A stretch of DNA of 64,000 bases from Microcebus murinus (taxonomy: Eukaryota; Chordata; Mammalia; Primates; Cheirogaleidae), in the NCBI RefSeq assembly GCF_040939455.1, contig NC_134109.1, positions 36,597,501 to 36,661,500 of the forward strand. The letters are read 5' to 3'. A program made the position numbers and the translations under genes. Under the pieces are notes generated by a model. It was given only the letters and a program-made list of their open reading frames with translations, made no database searches and had not been told where the DNA came from. Position 1 is the first letter of the stretch; each line of letters starts with the position of its first letter. Below, one piece after another: positions 1 to 10,899 of the stretch.

Positions 1-138
1 CTTTTCTTCTCTTTCTCCTTCTCCTCCTCCTTCTTCTTCTTTCTTGTCCTTTTCTTCTCCTTCTCTCCCTCCTCCCCTCCTCCTCCTCTTCCTCCTTCTT
101 CCTTTTTCTCCTCCTCCTCTTTCTTCTTCTTCTTTTTT
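1..138 (+). repeat. polypyrimidine low-complexity tract
   Basis: Nearly uninterrupted C/T (TTC and TCC motifs). It could form triplex DNA. The frame seen through it is not a gene. Confidence 0.9.
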
Positions 139-180
139 TGTAGATTCAGGGTCTCACTATGTTGCCCAGGCTGGATTACC
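139..180 (-). mobile_element. Alu fragment
   Basis: GGGTCTCACTATGTTGCCC is a 40-base Alu piece at the end of a polypyrimidine tract. Confidence 0.5.
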
Positions 181-189
181 TTTTTTTAA

Positions 190-1930
190 AAGTGGATTTG
201 TAGGAGTTCTTTATTCCTCATCCAAATAAATTGCAAATATCTTCTCTCCATCTGTCATATGACTTTTAACCTTGTTTGTCATATCTTTTTGCAGTCTGAA
301 TGCTTTTTCCTATTTTGAAATTTGTTTTGTAGATTTATTAATCTTTTGCATTAAAGCCTGCTTTTTAAGTTTCATTTATCAAAGCCTTCCCTCATGACTT
401 TGTAGTCATGAGGTTATTTCCCTATATTTTCTTCTAGTATTTATAAAATTTGAGGGTTTTTTCATTTGTATATAGTTACTCCATCTGGATTTTATTTTTT
501 GCATATGGTATAAAATATGGTACTATTTTTTTCTTTATGGATACTCAATTACCCTGATATCATTTATCTCCATAACCATGTCTATCATGTTCTCTGCTTT
601 ATTTTCAGCATCTAGAATTAGTAGGACTTGATAAACATTTGTTCTATGAATGACTGAATGATTCTGCCTTACTATTTTATACTGTTGCATTATAATTACA
701 TAATCTATTACCATTTACTTAATAATTACTTTATTAATGGACTTTCAAATTACTGCCAATTTTTTGCTATAACAATGCTACCTCAAAGAATCTTATACGT
801 GTATTTATGTAATTGCATGTGGCTATATACAGGCAGAGAGTCAGCAAGAGATGAATAAATAAGACTATATCCTGTCCTCTTCCTTGACATCATTCCCATT
901 TCCTTTTCCTAAAGAGATTTAAGGAGCTGTCATACATACAGTAATTTTAAACATAGAGCAAGTTTTTTTATAGCTCAGATTCAAAGAAAAAAGTTGTTTC
1001 TTTATTATCAAGAATGTCTTCTTTGTCCTAATCCAGTTAGATTTTAAATTCTCTCAAGTCTCGGAAATCACCATGGGATTATAAGAAGATAGAACAAGAT
1101 GCCTAAAATTATCTCTGCAAATAATTTTGTTTCATATGATCTCTCATTGTCTCATTGTCTTATTCATTTCTTTTGGCTCCCTGCCTATACATATCTTCAG
1201 CAACTTATACTAAAAGGTTAAAAAGCCCTATACAGAACATTTTGTAACTATTATATTTAGTGGATATTTTTTGCTATTGTGTTAATTTTTAATTTAAAAA
1301 CTATTGTACATTAAATAAATCAAGAAAAATATGATTTATTTTATTTAATTTTTTATTTTTAAATCTGCTTTATTGTGAATTGAATATATGATTTATTTTA
1401 AGAAAATTAGTAGCAAGAGTTAAAAGACAACAGATCTACTAATGTTCTTCATCATGTATTACACTTTCTTCTATTCCTTACTCTTTCCCTTTATTACTGT
1501 TCCCCTCAGTTTTTTGCTAAAGTGAGACAATGTTTTATTCCTTGTGAGAACAATATACTGTACCTAACTACATTAGTTCAATTGGAGAATATGCTCCTTT
1601 GGCTATTACAGACTATTAACCCTGTATAATAACATTGATAAGATTGGATAACATTCATTGTCAACTATGAATTCCCAGAAGCTATCAATGTCTTATCAGT
1701 TTAAATCCCAGAATAGATCATAAAATAACATCTACCAAATAACTGTAGACAAGGCATGAATGAGGATTCATTAATATATTCTAGGCAGTAGATAAGCTTC
1801 AGAGTTTATTATTACCAAATCACCAAATAAAAGATGTATTCAAAGAAATATGTGAACAAAATATAAAGCTTGACGTACATGAACAGAAAAAACAGAAACC
1901 TAACTTAAACTGGTTTTAAAAAATGAAATG
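190..1930. other. AT-rich non-coding stretch
   Basis: No repeat beyond simple AT-richness and no coding signal recognised. Short frames here are incidental. Confidence 0.5.
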
Positions 1931-1934
1931 AATT

Positions 1935-2062
1935 AAGTCAGACATGGTGGTACATGCCTATAGTCTCAGCAACTCAGGGAGCTCAGGCAGGAGGATCAAC
2001 TTGACCCTGGGAATTCAAGGCCAGCCTCAGCAACATAGCACGAGAACCCATCTCAAAAGAAA
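1935..2062 (+). mobile_element. Alu monomer (FLAM/FRAM-like)
   Basis: GACATGGTGGTACATGCCTA through AACCCATCTCAAAA is a single 7SL-derived arm with an A-rich tail to about 2090. Confidence 0.6.
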
Positions 2063-2064
2063 AT

Positions 2065-2610
2065 CAAAATTAAAAATTAAAATAAAGAGAATTAATTGCC
2101 TCATTTAACTGAATGTCTAAGATGTAGTGGGCTCTAGGCCAGGCTTGATCCAGAGAAATCTAAAGCCATGGAAATAGATACAGTTGCTTTTGGAGACAGT
2201 TTAGAGTCTTCACAACACATGCTTCTTCTTAAGGACAAACACCAGTCAACTGAGAGTGTTTTCCTGAAGGACTTATTGTTAACTGTTGTTGAGATTTATT
2301 CAAATTTTATTTCTAGGAGTGTTATGAATGATGTCTGCCCAGGGAAAATAGGAGAGGAGGTAGAAGACGAGGTAGAGCTAATGAAAAGAACTATAAAACC
2401 CACACTGAAAGGGAGCGGAGAGTTTCCAGGAGAACAAAGTGATCGATGATGTCAAACAATAGTAGATGACTCAGAATGAGGGCAGACATCCTGAATGGGT
2501 CTACTGTTTACCTTTAGGAGAGCAATTTCAATAGTATATGTAGTAGGGGCAACAGTCAGATTGTAATGAGTTAAAGGGGTAGGAAAGGAATTGAAGAATG
2601 AGGCAATAAG
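2065..2610. other. non-coding stretch with a 93-codon open frame
   Basis: A plus frame at 2168-2449 is open but shows no recognisable domain, promoter or splice context, and lies in intergenic DNA. I do not call it a gene. Confidence 0.4.
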
Positions 2611-2611
2611 T

Positions 2612-3015
2612 ATATTTTTTATTTCAAAATATTAATTAAGGGGGTACAGGTGTTTTGTTACATGGATATCTTGTACAATGCTTAAGTCAGGTCTTTATGT
2701 GTGCCCATTTATTGCCAAGTGTTCCTTGTACCCAATAGGTAAATTTTTATCACACACCCTCCCCCCACTGTTTCTCATGTCCTTTATATCACTTTGTGCC
2801 GGTGTGTACACATCTATTAGCTCCCACTTATTAGTGAGAACATATGGTGTTTGGTTTTCCATCCCTGATGCACTTCACTTAGGATAATGGTCTCCAGTTC
2901 CCTCCACGTTACTGCCAATGACATTATTTCATTCCTTTTTATGTCTGAGTAGTACTCCATGGTGTGTATATGTATGCCACCTTTTCTTTATCCGCTCATG
3001 AATTGAAGGGCACAG
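2612..3015 (-). mobile_element. L1 3' end
   Basis: Minus-strand L1 tail: T-rich start, GGGGGTACAGGTGTTTTGTT, the GTGAGAACATATGGTGTTTGG block and GAGTAGTACTCCATGGTG, all typical of primate L1 3' ends read in reverse. Confidence 0.85.
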
Positions 3016-3304
3016 TAAGTATAATATATTTCTGAGGTTTATAGATTTATGTAATTGGCATTTATTACAGGCTAGAACTGATTTTATTAAGTTTTTTTAA
3101 TTCACATTAAATCTACGATTAGATCTATATCTGAATCAAGAAGAATGTAAAATCTAAAGCAAACAATATCCACCAAATGACTGTAGCACCTGATCTTAAG
3201 TAATAAATTTTAGTGTCATTAATCTAGGTTTTATCTCATATTCGTCAAACAACAAAAAGAAAATATTAAGAAATCACGGTAAGGGAATTAGCAGAACTAC
3301 CTGC

Positions 3305-3475
3305 AGCAGTGATTCTGAATGTGCAATCCCCTGACCATCTGCATCACCTGGGAACTTGGAAATGCACGTTCCCAGGCCCCATTTTCGACATATTGAATCA
3401 AAAACTTGGGGGCCCAAACCAAGCAATTTGTTAGGTCATGCAGGTGTGCACTCAAGTTGTTGTATTATAACAGCA
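3305..3475 (+). mobile_element. MER5-like hAT MITE remnant
   Basis: CAGTGATTCTGAA is followed by GCATCACCTGGGAACTTG, CCCAGGCCCCA and TTGAATCA segments in the order typical of MER5-type elements. The right end is eroded. Confidence 0.6.
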
Positions 3476-4029
3476 CGTTCTCATTAAATAAACCACAGTT
3501 TCTAAATTACTAATTCCACTCCTAGGTTCTCCAACGCCAAACCCTTCCAAGTGGTTAGGGCTGACCAAAAGTCTCTTAAGGGTGTTTTGTATCAGACGGG
3601 CCAGCTGTGGTCTATTAAAAAAGCTCTGTTCAGGAATATACCTGCCTTAAAAAAAAAAAAAAAATCTCTGGTCTGGAGAAAATATCATATGTTCACATTG
3701 GGGGCCTAATAATACCTTATGAAGTTAGCAATTCCCACAAGCGAGGGGATTTCTCCCTAACTCTCCAGGGCTTGAACTCAGAAGTCTCAGGCACCCAGAG
3801 CCAATTCCTAGTCAAACTGCATACGGTAATTTTTGACATATTTGCCTGTGAGAAACATACTGTTTTGTTGAATTTTGGCTTGCTGCCCATTTGCAACACC
3901 TGCCCTGCAAAAATCCTTCTCTTTTTTATAACAGCTTATTTGTACATCTGTTACATTGATTCATTACATATTACACTATATTTCAAAATAATCAGATCCC
4001 TTCATCTAGAAAGCGTGCTTTTTTTTTTT
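3476..4029. other. unassigned intergenic stretch
   Basis: Unique-looking sequence with a short A tract at 3649-3664. Overlapping short frames on both strands look incidental. Confidence 0.4.
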
Positions 4030-4132
4030 TTTTAATTTATTTATTTATTTATTTTTATTTTGGCATATTATGGGGGTACAGATTTTAAGGTTTCAATAAA
4101 TGCCCATTTCCCTCCCTCCCCCCAAAAGTAAG
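4030..4132 (-). mobile_element. short young L1 3' end
   Basis: TTTATTTATTTA-rich tail, then GGCATATTATGGGGGTACAG and TTTCAATAAATGCCCATTTC, the strepsirrhine-type L1 terminus in minus orientation. Confidence 0.8.
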
Positions 4133-4135
4133 TTT

Positions 4136-4372
4136 TTTTCTTTTTTAAGACAGAGTCTTACTTTGTTGCCCAGGATAGAGTGCAGTGACATCATTGTAGC
4201 TCACTGCAACTGCTCACGGCAACTCCTGGGCTCAAGTGACCCTCCTGCCACAGCCTCCTGAGTAGTTGGGACTACAGGCATGTGCCACAACGTCTGGCTA
4301 ATTTTTCTATTTTTAATAGAGATGGGGTCTGATACTTGCTCAGGTTGATCTCAAACTCCTGAGCTCAGGCGA
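4136..4372 (-). mobile_element. Alu, truncated
   Basis: Starts AGACAGAGTCTTACTTTG and ends GAGCTCAGGCGATC, where it meets an oppositely oriented Alu arm. Confidence 0.85.
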
Positions 4373-4555
4373 TCTCTACAAAAGTTTTTGAGAATTAGCT
4401 GGGTTCATGGCACATGCCTCAAGTCCCACCTATTAGGGAGGCTAAGAGGATATCTCTTGAGCCCAGCAGTTCAGGGCTGCAGTGAGCTATGATGACACCA
4501 CTACACTCCATCTTGGGTGACAAAGCAAGAACCTGTCTCAAAAAGAATAAAATTG
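4373..4555 (+). mobile_element. Alu right part
   Basis: TCTCTACAAAAG to CCTGTCTCAAAA in plus orientation, immediately against the minus-strand Alu at 4136-4372, giving an inverted pair. Confidence 0.8.
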
Positions 4556-4811
4556 AAAATGTCCTTTAGTAATCAACGTTTCATTATAATGAAATTATAG
4601 CATTGGTTTAATAGATGTTTGCACCATTAGTTTCAAAGCATTTTTTATGGCAACCTTAAGGTTGACTTTTTTGTTTCTCCTAAACTTACTTTGGCTTGAA
4701 TTCATCTTGTAACTATGTGAATCTCTATAACCTATGCTTCAGAATTAGCATATAACCTTGAAATGGTTGACAGTGTTTATGATTCAGTTTTAAATTCATA
4801 TCTCCAACTTA

Positions 4812-4986
4812 TTTATTTATTTATTGAGACAGGGTCTCACTTTGTTGCCTAAGCTAGAACTCCTGGGCTCAAGGGATCCTCCCATCTCAGCCTCCTAAGT
4901 AGCTAGGACTATAGGCCCATGCTACCATACCTGGCTAATTTTTAAATTTTTTTAGAGGGCGGGATCTTGCTCTGTTGCCCAGGATA
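4812..4986 (-). mobile_element. Alu with internal deletion
   Basis: GAGACAGGGTCTCACTTTG to TTGCTCTGTTGCCCAGGAT; the left arm is shortened. Confidence 0.75.
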
Positions 4987-5931
4987 GCATATCTTCAACA
5001 TATTTATAATTCATTTTTAATTTTCCAATATGTTTAAAATTCATGGCCACTAATCAAATGCAGGTGCATTATTTTTTTCTTATTTCTAAGTCCAAATTTC
5101 AGTTAGCACAATGAAAAATTACATACCACTAACATGCCTTATAATCATACAATAGCATAAATTATCACATTTCAAATAAGCTTTTAAACATTTATCAACA
5201 TTTAAATTAAGAGTTTTATTGAAATACTGCCAATATAACACAATAATTTCTTCTTTTTCAAAAATAATCCTTATAGATCATGTGATTTAAAAGTAGAGAA
5301 GAAAACATTTACAAAAGCTCTTATAAAACTACATCTAGTATATTCGGTAATATGTATTTAATGAATTTCTTCTAAATTAAATTGAACAAACTGAAATTTC
5401 TGACTGCTGTCTCAATTTTCCAGATTTCCAAATCAGCATTTTATTTTCTGCTATCCAAGCTTTCCTTAAAGTTCTGAACTTGAAATACGTGTGTTTGAAG
5501 ACATTTGTTTTGCAGAATAAAAACCCACTGATTAGTGCCATGATAAATATACAAGTGAACAGCTGGAAAGAAATGCCCAACTCTTGTACTATTGGAGCTT
5601 GACTCCAGTGAAGAGTCCCATCTGCTTGAGGACTGAGCAGAGGTGAAGAATGTTTTTCCAGGTTTAAAACAAATCAAAGCAAAACAAGAGGATGAAAACT
5701 TTCAATTATTAACGACCAGTTCAAACTGTAACAGTCTAAAATGTATTACATATTACCATATTACCTTTGTTGCCAAGTTTCCATAGTTCTTGCTCAAAAG
5801 AGAGCATGACTCATGCTTTACAAGTAATTTCCAATATTATATACCTTCCAATGTATCATTAGGAATCCTGATAAGACTTTACCCTACATATTTTGCCTTT
5901 CTCAAAGCTCTCAATACATAAATGATTCACA
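4987..5931. other. unassigned stretch with overlapping minus-strand open frames
   Basis: Two minus frames, 5377-5580 (hydrophobic segment near its N-terminus) and 5441-5677, overlap in different frames. No splice or repeat identity is clear. It may be an eroded pseudogene or chance. Confidence 0.3.
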
Positions 5932-6222
5932 GGCTGGGCACAGTGGCTCATGCCTGTAATACTACCACTTTGAGAGGCCAAGGCAGAAGGATCATTTGAG
6001 GCCAGGAATTTGACACCTGCCTGAGCAACATAGCAAGACCGTGTCTCTACAAAAAATAGAAAAATTAGCTGGGTGTGGTGTTGTGCACTTGTAGTCCCAG
6101 CTACTTGGTATGCTGAGGCAGAAGGATCGCTTGAGCCCAGAAGTTTGAGGTTGCAGTGAGCTATAATAACACCACTGCACTTTAGCTAGAGCAACAAAGC
6201 AAGATCCTGTCTAAAAAAAAAT
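5932..6222 (+). mobile_element. Alu, older subfamily
   Basis: GGCTGGGCACAGTGGCTCA to GATCCTGTCTAAAAAAAAA with an AT-rich tail. Confidence 0.9.
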
Positions 6223-6224
6223 AT

Positions 6225-7104
6225 ATATATACATATATACATAAATGTTTCACAAATAAGTATTCAATACAAATTCTGTTGATAGAAGTTGGCCCTTTAT
6301 AAAAAGTTTCTGTTTTATTTCTGTATGTGGTTTTTTTAGAATTGCAACTTGAGTATTATGAAGAGTATTTTCAGTAGAATGAAAGCTACATTTATATTTT
6401 GAAAAATTACTAATATGTGTAAGCACAGAAGAGTGGAATAGTAGTTGCTTTCTCCAGAGAACAAACTTCTTTATTTCTTTGCAGTTATTCAAAACACTAT
6501 GTAGGACTTTTGCAAAATCAGGAAGTAACATTAACAACTTACTTTCATCGCCTTGATAGAGAAGTCCTAAAATTAATCAGCAGTGAGCTGTAAATTTTAG
6601 TATTATCTACACATTAAAGTGCACTGATTTATAATTAAGTATCAGTTAAACAAAATTAGCCGGAACGCTTTGAGATGAAGTATTTGATTAACTTATTGTT
6701 TAATTAGTTGAGTATTAAAAAGAAAGCCCTTTTTGATGAAAAATTTTTTAAATTTACACATAAATATTTTACAACTTTGTAATTACACTTTAATATTCCT
6801 TTGACAAGGAAAGTCTAATCTCCCCTTACAGTCCACATCTGGAACAGCAAGTCTTCATGTGCTATTTAGTCTGTACGGAGACACTGTTCTCGGGAGTTTA
6901 GAAGCTGCTTCTTTCTAACGGGATTGTGGCAGAGATTTCTGATTGGGTACATGACATTGCTGTTTGATGAGGCCATTTTGAAACATTAATATTTTTTAAA
7001 CTTTATCATAAATTAATAAAACTTACAGTTAAATAAAAATTAGAACTAGAGGTTTAAAAAAAGGAAAAATAAAAGTCTCTCCCTCTCAAATAATCTCACT
7101 CCTC
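6225..7104. other. AT-rich unassigned stretch
   Basis: No recognisable repeat or coding signal apart from an (AT)n tail of the preceding Alu. Confidence 0.4.
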
Positions 7105-7258
7105 AGAGACAACCACTTTTATCCCATTCTTCTGTAGATTGTTTTTTTTTTTTGAAACAGAGTCTCACTCTGTTGCCTGGGCAGAGATAACCACTGTTAT
7201 CCCATTCTTCTGTAGATTTTTTCTTTTTTGAGACAGAGTCTCACTCTGCTGCCTGGGC
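7105..7258 (+). repeat. 78-bp tandem duplication across an Alu insertion edge
   Basis: Two units, 7105-7182 and 7183-7258, each hold flanking DNA (CCCATTCTTCTGTAGATT) plus the first roughly 40 bases of the minus-strand Alu to GTTGCCTGGGC or GCTGCCTGGGC. A slip or template switch at the Alu T tract is the simplest cause. Confidence 0.8.
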
Positions 7259-7528
7259 TAGAGTGCCGTGGGCGTCAGCCTAGCTCACAGCAACCTCAAA
7301 CTTCTGGGCTCAAGCAATTCTCCTGCCTCAGCCTCCTGAGTAGCTGAGACTACAGGCATGCACCACCATGCCTGGCTAACTTTTTTTTATATGTATTTTT
7401 AGTTGGCCAATTAATTTCTTTCTATTTTTAGTAGAGACGAGGTCTCGCTCTTGCTCAGGCTGGTCTCGAACTCCTGAGCTCAAATGATCCACCCACCTTG
7501 GCCTCCCAAGGAGGTAGGATTATAGGCC
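7208..7528 (-). mobile_element. Alu with TTGGCCAATTAATT insert
   Basis: Minus-strand Alu; its start is duplicated upstream at 7141-7182. Diverged target duplications TTCTTCTGTAGATT (left) and CTCTTCTGCAGACT (right) are visible. Confidence 0.85.
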
Positions 7529-7554
7529 TCTTCTGCAGACTTTTAAAAATAGTA

Positions 7555-7650
7555 TTCACTCGGGCAGGTGGGAGGGGGGAGGACCAGATGGGTATATACA
7601 AACACAACGAGTAAGATGTGCAACGTTTGGGGTATGAAGCTACAAATAGT
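7555..7650 (+). mobile_element. short L1 3' UTR fragment
   Basis: GTGGGAGGGGGGAGGACC, GGTATATACAAACACAACG and GTAAGATGTGCAACGTTTGG are the inverse of the L1 3' UTR seen at 11760-11840. Confidence 0.65.
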
Positions 7651-8329
7651 TTTATGAAAAAATTATATGTTACATTAAAAGTTTTTTTTCTTGTTATTAT
7701 TTGTAGAAAGCTGTCCTAGCTCACTCAAAGAGATAAACTATATTTGTAATAAGAAGGTAATTTTACCCAACAACCTTGTGAAAATTAACTCACCGTGACT
7801 TCCAAAAATAGTTCCAATTTACTCAAGCAGTATTAAAGGACTGTTGAAATTAGGAGCACAGCTAAAGGGATTTCCTCTTTGGTTATACAAATAAAGTGAC
7901 TCAGAATAACTTTAAAATGCAATGCAGGACTTGATTTACCTTGACAATATGATTGTTGAAGTAATTTAAATTTCATTCTTCTTATTTGAGGCATCAATAA
8001 TTCTAACAAAAAGAATATAAATATATGTGTATAAATACATGTGTTCTATTTATATAAGCACTAAAATATTTTTAGAAACAAAAAAATAGTATTCACTAGT
8101 GTATATATATATCCTTTTAAAAATTAATTCAAATAAAAATGAGCTATATATATATGGTTTTATGGTTTTCTTCACTTAGAAATGTATCTGAAGGATCTGT
8201 ATATTATTATATTCTTGTATTATAATTTATCTAGTATTCTATTTGTACATTTAGGATATTGCAAGGCTTTTGAAAAATATAGTGAGCTAAGTAAGTTGAT
8301 CAAATAGAAATAGAGTAACTAGAGGCTGG
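7651..8329. other. AT-rich unassigned stretch
   Basis: Short TATATA runs at 8105 and 8146; otherwise nothing recognised. Confidence 0.4.
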
Positions 8330-8392
8330 GTTAGGGAGGAGGGAAGGAGGAATTGGGAAAGGTTTAACAGATTCAAAATTATAGCTAGATAA

Positions 8393-8520
8393 AATGGGTG
8401 CAGTGGCTCACACCTATAATTCTAGCACTTGGCGAGGCTGAAGCAAGAGGATCACTTGAAGCCAGGAGTTCAAGACGAGCCTGTGTTGCATGGTGAGACT
8501 CTTGTTTCTACAAAAAATTT
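8393..8520 (+). mobile_element. Alu left arm
   Basis: GGGTGCAGTGGCTCACACC to CTTGTTTCTACAAAAAA; the right arm is absent. Confidence 0.75.
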
Positions 8521-8529
8521 TTAAAAGAT

Positions 8530-8625
8530 GCTCAGTAATGGGATTGCTGGATCAATGATAGTCCTATTTGTATCTCTTTGTACCCCCATAACATGCTGAA
8601 ATAAAAAAGAAAAAAAAACAAAGAA
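8530..8625. mobile_element. short L1 with 5' inversion
   Basis: AATGGGATTGCTGGATCAA is L1 ORF2-end/3' sequence in minus orientation; immediately after it, GTACCCCCATAACATGCTGA plus an A-rich tail is the L1 3' terminus in plus orientation. This again looks like twin priming. Confidence 0.5.
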
Positions 8626-8757
8626 AAAAATTTAAAAAGAAAAGAACCCCACAAAATTCTAGATAGGAGGAATAAATTATAGTGTTTTATAGCACTGTAG
8701 AATGACTATAGTTAACAATAATTTAGTGTATATTTTCAAATAGCTAAAAGAGAGGAT

Positions 8758-9087
8758 TTTTTTTTTTTTTGAGAAACAGTCCCACTCTGTTGCCTGGGCT
8801 AGAGTACCATGGCATCAGCCTGGCTCACAGCAACCTCAAACTCCTAGGCTCAAGCGATCCTTCAGCCCCAGCCTCCCGAGTAGCTGGGACTACAGGCATG
8901 CACCACCATGCCCGGCTAATTTTTTCCATATATTTTTAGTTGGCCAATTAATTTGTTTCTATTTTTAGTAGAGATGGGGTCTCGCTCTTGCTCAGGTTGG
9001 TCTCAAACTCCTGAACTCGGAACCATCCACCTGCCTCGGCTTCCTAGGGTGCTGGGATTACAGGCGTGAGCCACCGAACCTAGCCTC
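8758..9087 (-). mobile_element. Alu, full length
   Basis: T tract then GAGAAACAGTCCCACTC to GCCACCGAACCTAGCC, with the TTGGCCAATTAATTTG insert. It sits at the junction between the old L1 tail and the retroviral remnant. Confidence 0.9.
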
Positions 9088-9169
9088 CGTCATTTTTTTA
9101 AAGACTAAATGAATGAGGCCATAAAGCCTCTAGGTCTCCCTCCAGTGGGTACAGACAACTGTAAGTTGC

Positions 9170-9510
9170 TTAGGACATGAAATATCTCAAGACACTCAAA
9201 AGCTCATCCAAAATGCCTTGAGTCAATTTTATCACAGCCCTCACTAGTGCTTGCATATTAGCACAAGGAAAAGCTGCCACTATTTACACAGACTCCAAAT
9301 ACGCCTTTGGATATTTACCATGCAGTTGTCTGCCACGCAGTTGGCACAATTTGGAAATCTCATGGCTTCTTAACTTCTGCTGGCACTCCTATTGCCAATG
9401 GGCCTATAATTGCTCCACTATTACAAGCTACTCACCTTCCTTCTAAGATTGCTATTGTTCATTGCCCGGCCCACACTAAGGAAACAGACACTGTATTCCT
9501 AGAATATGTG
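9170..9510 (+). pseudogene. pol: retroviral pol fragment: RNase H domain
   Basis: Translation in pieces shows the RNase H block with a Tyr-Thr-Asp-Ser motif near 9280-9295, followed in another frame by the helix and His-containing C-terminal segment up to about 9510. The frame changes near 9305, so the domain is not continuous. Confidence 0.75.
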
Positions 9511-10034
9511 CAGCCAAATATGGCCCTACAGCTCCTTTTTTCACTCAATTTATTTCCATCCTTATCTCTGTCTGATACTATCGATCATCAGGCTAATGTC
9601 CCACAGTCTGAAAAAGATAAGTGAATACAAAAGGGTGCTAAACAATTATCAGAAGGGTTGTATATGGGCCAAACACACTCCCTGTGGCCCCTTTTCTTTT
9701 AACTTTTTGACTTGCACTTATTTCCCATCAAATGAGACATATGTGCAAACAGGGGATAATTAAGGGGGAAAATATAATTAAGGGGGAAAATATATATATA
9801 GTTGGTACTGCCCTGGGATCTACAAAATCTCTGACCAAATGATTTCCCAGAGCACTGTTTGGAAATCTCAACCAAATCTCTGGAGGAAACCAACACTCTC
9901 CAGGAAGCTCCTAAAGAGCCACTCTGCCCCTTGCGGCACTCCAAACTGATTTTGTAGATTCACCTCCAGCTTTAGGCTTTTCTCACTGTTTGGTTGTTAT
10001 TTACTTGTTTAGTGGATAGACTGAACACTATCCA

Positions 10035-10690
10035 ACTAGGTGTGCTGATGATACAACAGTGATAAAAAATTAGTAACAGATTATTCCTTGTTTTGGTATC
10101 GCTTTATGGATTGAGTCAGAGCAAGGGACTCATTTTACAGCAGAAATAAACCACCTTCTTACAAAGCCTCTGGCATACTTATTAAAATTTCTTACTCCAG
10201 GTCACCCCCAATCCTCAGGGCAAGTGGAATGTAAAAATCTAGACATGGAAAGGATTCTGGGAAAAGTCTGTCAAGGCACTGGACTTAAATGGCCAGAAGC
10301 ATTACCTTTGGCCCTTATAAAAACCCACAATATTCCAAATAGAAGACATGTATTAACCCCTTTCGAAATAGTGTTCTGTCACCCCATGCCTACTGGCACC
10401 TCTAAACCTTCTATTCTGGACTGACTGAACACTATGGGGATCTAAGGGAACAATTTGATAGCATGACTAGCTATATTCGGGTGCCATCATGCTTGGCGCA
10501 TATCATCAGCAGGTGAAAGGAAAATGGCCTCCACCAACTGACAAGACTTGCCATCATTTTTGACCAAGATATCGTGTGTACATCAAAGTTTTTAGAAGAA
10601 GGCATGTGCTGTCACCTCACTGGGAAGGCCCTTATGAAATACTGTTAACCACCTCCACCACCTTCAAAATAAAACTCCTCCTGTATTCAT
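10035..10690 (+). pseudogene. pol: retroviral pol fragment: integrase
   Basis: The catalytic-core region is recognisable, with a Gln-Gly-Thr-His-Phe block near 10120-10140 and a Gly-His-Pro-Gln-Ser-Ser-Gly block near 10200-10220. A longer open stretch follows at 10224-10424, then the C-terminal domain remnant. The residue just before the first block reads Glu where the family has the catalytic Asp. Stops separate the parts. Confidence 0.8.
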
Positions 10691-10899
10691 TTGAGCCACA
10701 CCAAACGACACTGAAACAATTGGAGGACCACCCACCCCTACAGGTGACCTGAAAGTGGGGATTTCCACGGCCAGTTCCCAGGCCCCTAAAACAGATGTCC
10801 TCATGAAATAGCTTTTTCCAAAGATCATGAATCAAGAAGCCCCATTTTTCATCTAAATACTCTTTTTCTAATCCTTTTACCCCTCCCCCAAGGGGTCCT

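Larger units (their letters stand above)
8330..8755 (+). mobile_element. ancient L1 3' UTR split by Alu and L1 insertions
   Basis: GGGAAAGGTTTAACAGATTC and AATTATAGCTAGATAAA at the left, and AATGACTATAGTTAACAATA with AAATAGCTAAAAGAGAGGAT at the right, are parts of one old L1 tail. Between them lie an Alu left arm (8393-8520) and a short inverted L1 piece (8530-8625). Confidence 0.6.
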
